Source: Alphaproteobacteria bacterium
GTDB lineage: Bacteria > Pseudomonadota > Alphaproteobacteria > CALKHQ01
Length of the DNA: 64,000 bases
Assembly: GCA_041396705.1 (NCBI GenBank)
Contig: JAWKYB010000016.1
Location: 61,346 to 125,345, forward strand
Direction of reading: 5' to 3'
A program made the translations under genes and the position numbers. This document shows, piece after piece, positions 63,472 to 64,000 of the stretch. Position 1 is the stretch's first letter, and each line of letters begins with the position of its first letter. Below the pieces are notes generated by a model that worked only from the letters and a program-made list of their open reading frames with translations, did no database searches and was not told where the DNA came from.

Positions 63472-63693
63472 CTACCGGCCGCCATCGGGCACACGGCCTT
63501 GGTCCGAGGTGGACCGCCGCACCCGCTGCGCCAGCCAGTCCTCCAGATCGGACTGGCGATAGACGACGCGGCGCCCGAGCTTGCAGAAGACGGGCCCGCC
63601 CCCATAGAGCCGCAGCTTGGCGAGCGTGCTGGTCGACAGGCCGATGAACGCAGCGGCCTCATCGACGTTCAGGCAGGAAGATGGTTCCGACAT
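63472..63693 (-). CDS. AlpA-type HTH / excisionase-like DNA-binding protein
   Basis: This 73-residue protein is a MerR-like HTH_17 domain: LNVDEAAAFIGLSTSTLAKLRL, YGGGPVFCKLGRRVVYRQSDLEDWLAQR. Small proteins of this type control excision (Xis) or act as AlpA activators of integrase in integrative elements. It lies eight bases before the HTH/zinc gene and is presumably transcribed together with it. Confidence 0.85.
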   Translation of the reverse strand: MSEPSSCLNVDEAAAFIGLSTSTLAKLRLYGGGPVFCKLGRRVVYRQSDLEDWLAQRVRRSTSDQGRVPDGGR

Positions 63694-63803
63694 CCCGATC
63701 CCTCGTCGTGATTCCGCCGGAAAAGCCCGGCGTGCGAGGGAATGTCGGTCAGCCCGTCACTGCATTTCGACGTGCAAAGGGTTTAGCGCACCGGTGGGCA
63801 GAG

Positions 63804-63815
63804 TGGTCCGGACCA
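63804..63815. promoter_or_regulatory. 12-bp palindrome in an AT-rich leader
   Basis: TGGTCCGGACCA is a perfect palindrome beside the AT-rich stretch TTGTTTTTTGGTTTTATC (63817-63834). On the minus strand these precede the AlpA-type gene by about 120 bases and follow the partial gene at the right edge. Operator/promoter of the element control genes or the 3' stem of the partial gene are both possible. The rest of 63694-63841 shows no gene. Confidence 0.35.
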
Positions 63816-63841
63816 TTGTTTTTTGGTTTTATCACAATTGG

Positions 63842-64000
63842 TTATCGGTTCGGACCTGTGCGCCGTTTCCAGCCGGGCATTCCTCCGCCCTCGTCAACGG
63901 GCCGGCGCAGCAAAGTGGCCATGCCGGCGACCTTGTTGGCGGTCGGCTCGCCAAGCTTGGCCGGCCAGTTGTCACGCAACCACCCTTCGATCTGCTTCTT
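63842..64000 (-). CDS. C-terminal end of an element-encoded hypothetical protein (cut by window edge)
   Basis: The minus strand is open from the right edge to a TAA at 63842, giving 52 C-terminal residues beginning KKQIEGWLRDNWPAKLGEP and ending PGWKRRTGPNR. The helix KQIEGWLRDNWP followed by a short basic tail looks like a genuine coding end. The family cannot be identified from this fragment, but its position inside the integrated element suggests replication- or control-related content. Confidence 0.6.
   Translation of the reverse strand, partial: KKQIEGWLRDNWPAKLGEPTANKVAGMATLLRRPVDEGGGMPGWKRRTGPNR

Overview
This is a gene-dense, very GC-rich window from an alphaproteobacterium. The supporting signs are the order ffh-rpsP-rimM-trmD-rplS-leuC-leuD-leuB, the block response regulator / DUF3426 zinc-ribbon / ftsE / ftsX / plsC / ChaC / DUF2125, the block bolA / dnaJ-like / cobS / cobT, a TIGR02302 (DUF4175) protein beside lysA, and a rhizobial-type GlpSTPQUV glycerol-3-phosphate ABC importer. 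A Rhodospirillales-like lineage is plausible; the sequence alone does not give a genus.

Layout. 1-5 kb: the end of a DUF4344 metallopeptidase gene, htpG behind a heat-shock-type promoter, two small enzymes and an AI-2E family exporter. 5.3-12.7 kb: a long minus-strand cluster for leucine biosynthesis, ribosomal proteins, tRNA/ribosome maturation and the signal recognition particle, with two unassigned 67-residue ORFs between leuC and leuD. 12.9-17.3 kb: an SDR, a coupled membrane protein/winged-helix regulator pair, a GNAT, a DCC protein and the iron-storage pair bfr/bfd. 17.3-28 kb: glycerol-3-phosphate uptake (glpV-S-T-P-Q-U, plus strand) converging on glpR-glpD (minus strand). glpD and everything between glpU and glpD is riddled with frameshifts. 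Matching TTCG-N4-CGAA operators precede glpV and glpD. 28-37 kb: an ankyrin protein, a hybrid histidine kinase, and an iron-uptake-type operon (imelysin, di-haem DUF1111, second imelysin, DUF1513) preceded by a Fur-box-like region.

37-45.8 kb: a HIG1-type small protein, etfB, etfA, 3-hydroxybutyryl-CoA dehydrogenase, argH, lptM, lysA and a TIGR02302 protein. Two interspersed inverted repeats flank etfA. 45.8-61.4 kb: response regulator, DUF3426 protein, ftsE/ftsX, plsC, ChaC, DUF2125, Nudix, RHH protein, BolA, J-domain protein, cobS/cobT, a tandem pair of paralogous membrane-anchored proteins, hppD behind a 16-bp palindrome, a transglutaminase-like protein and a small hypothetical. 61.5-64 kb: tRNA-Arg(CCG) followed by a tyrosine integrase, an HTH/zinc protein and an AlpA-type HTH protein, which is one end of an integrated element.

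Quality note. etfA, lysA, argH and the DUF3426 gene carry isolated indels, mostly single-base deletions in short G/C runs, in otherwise conserved reading frames. This looks more like consensus error than biology. The much denser damage at 23.7-27.0 kb may be the same problem in an extreme form or genuine decay.
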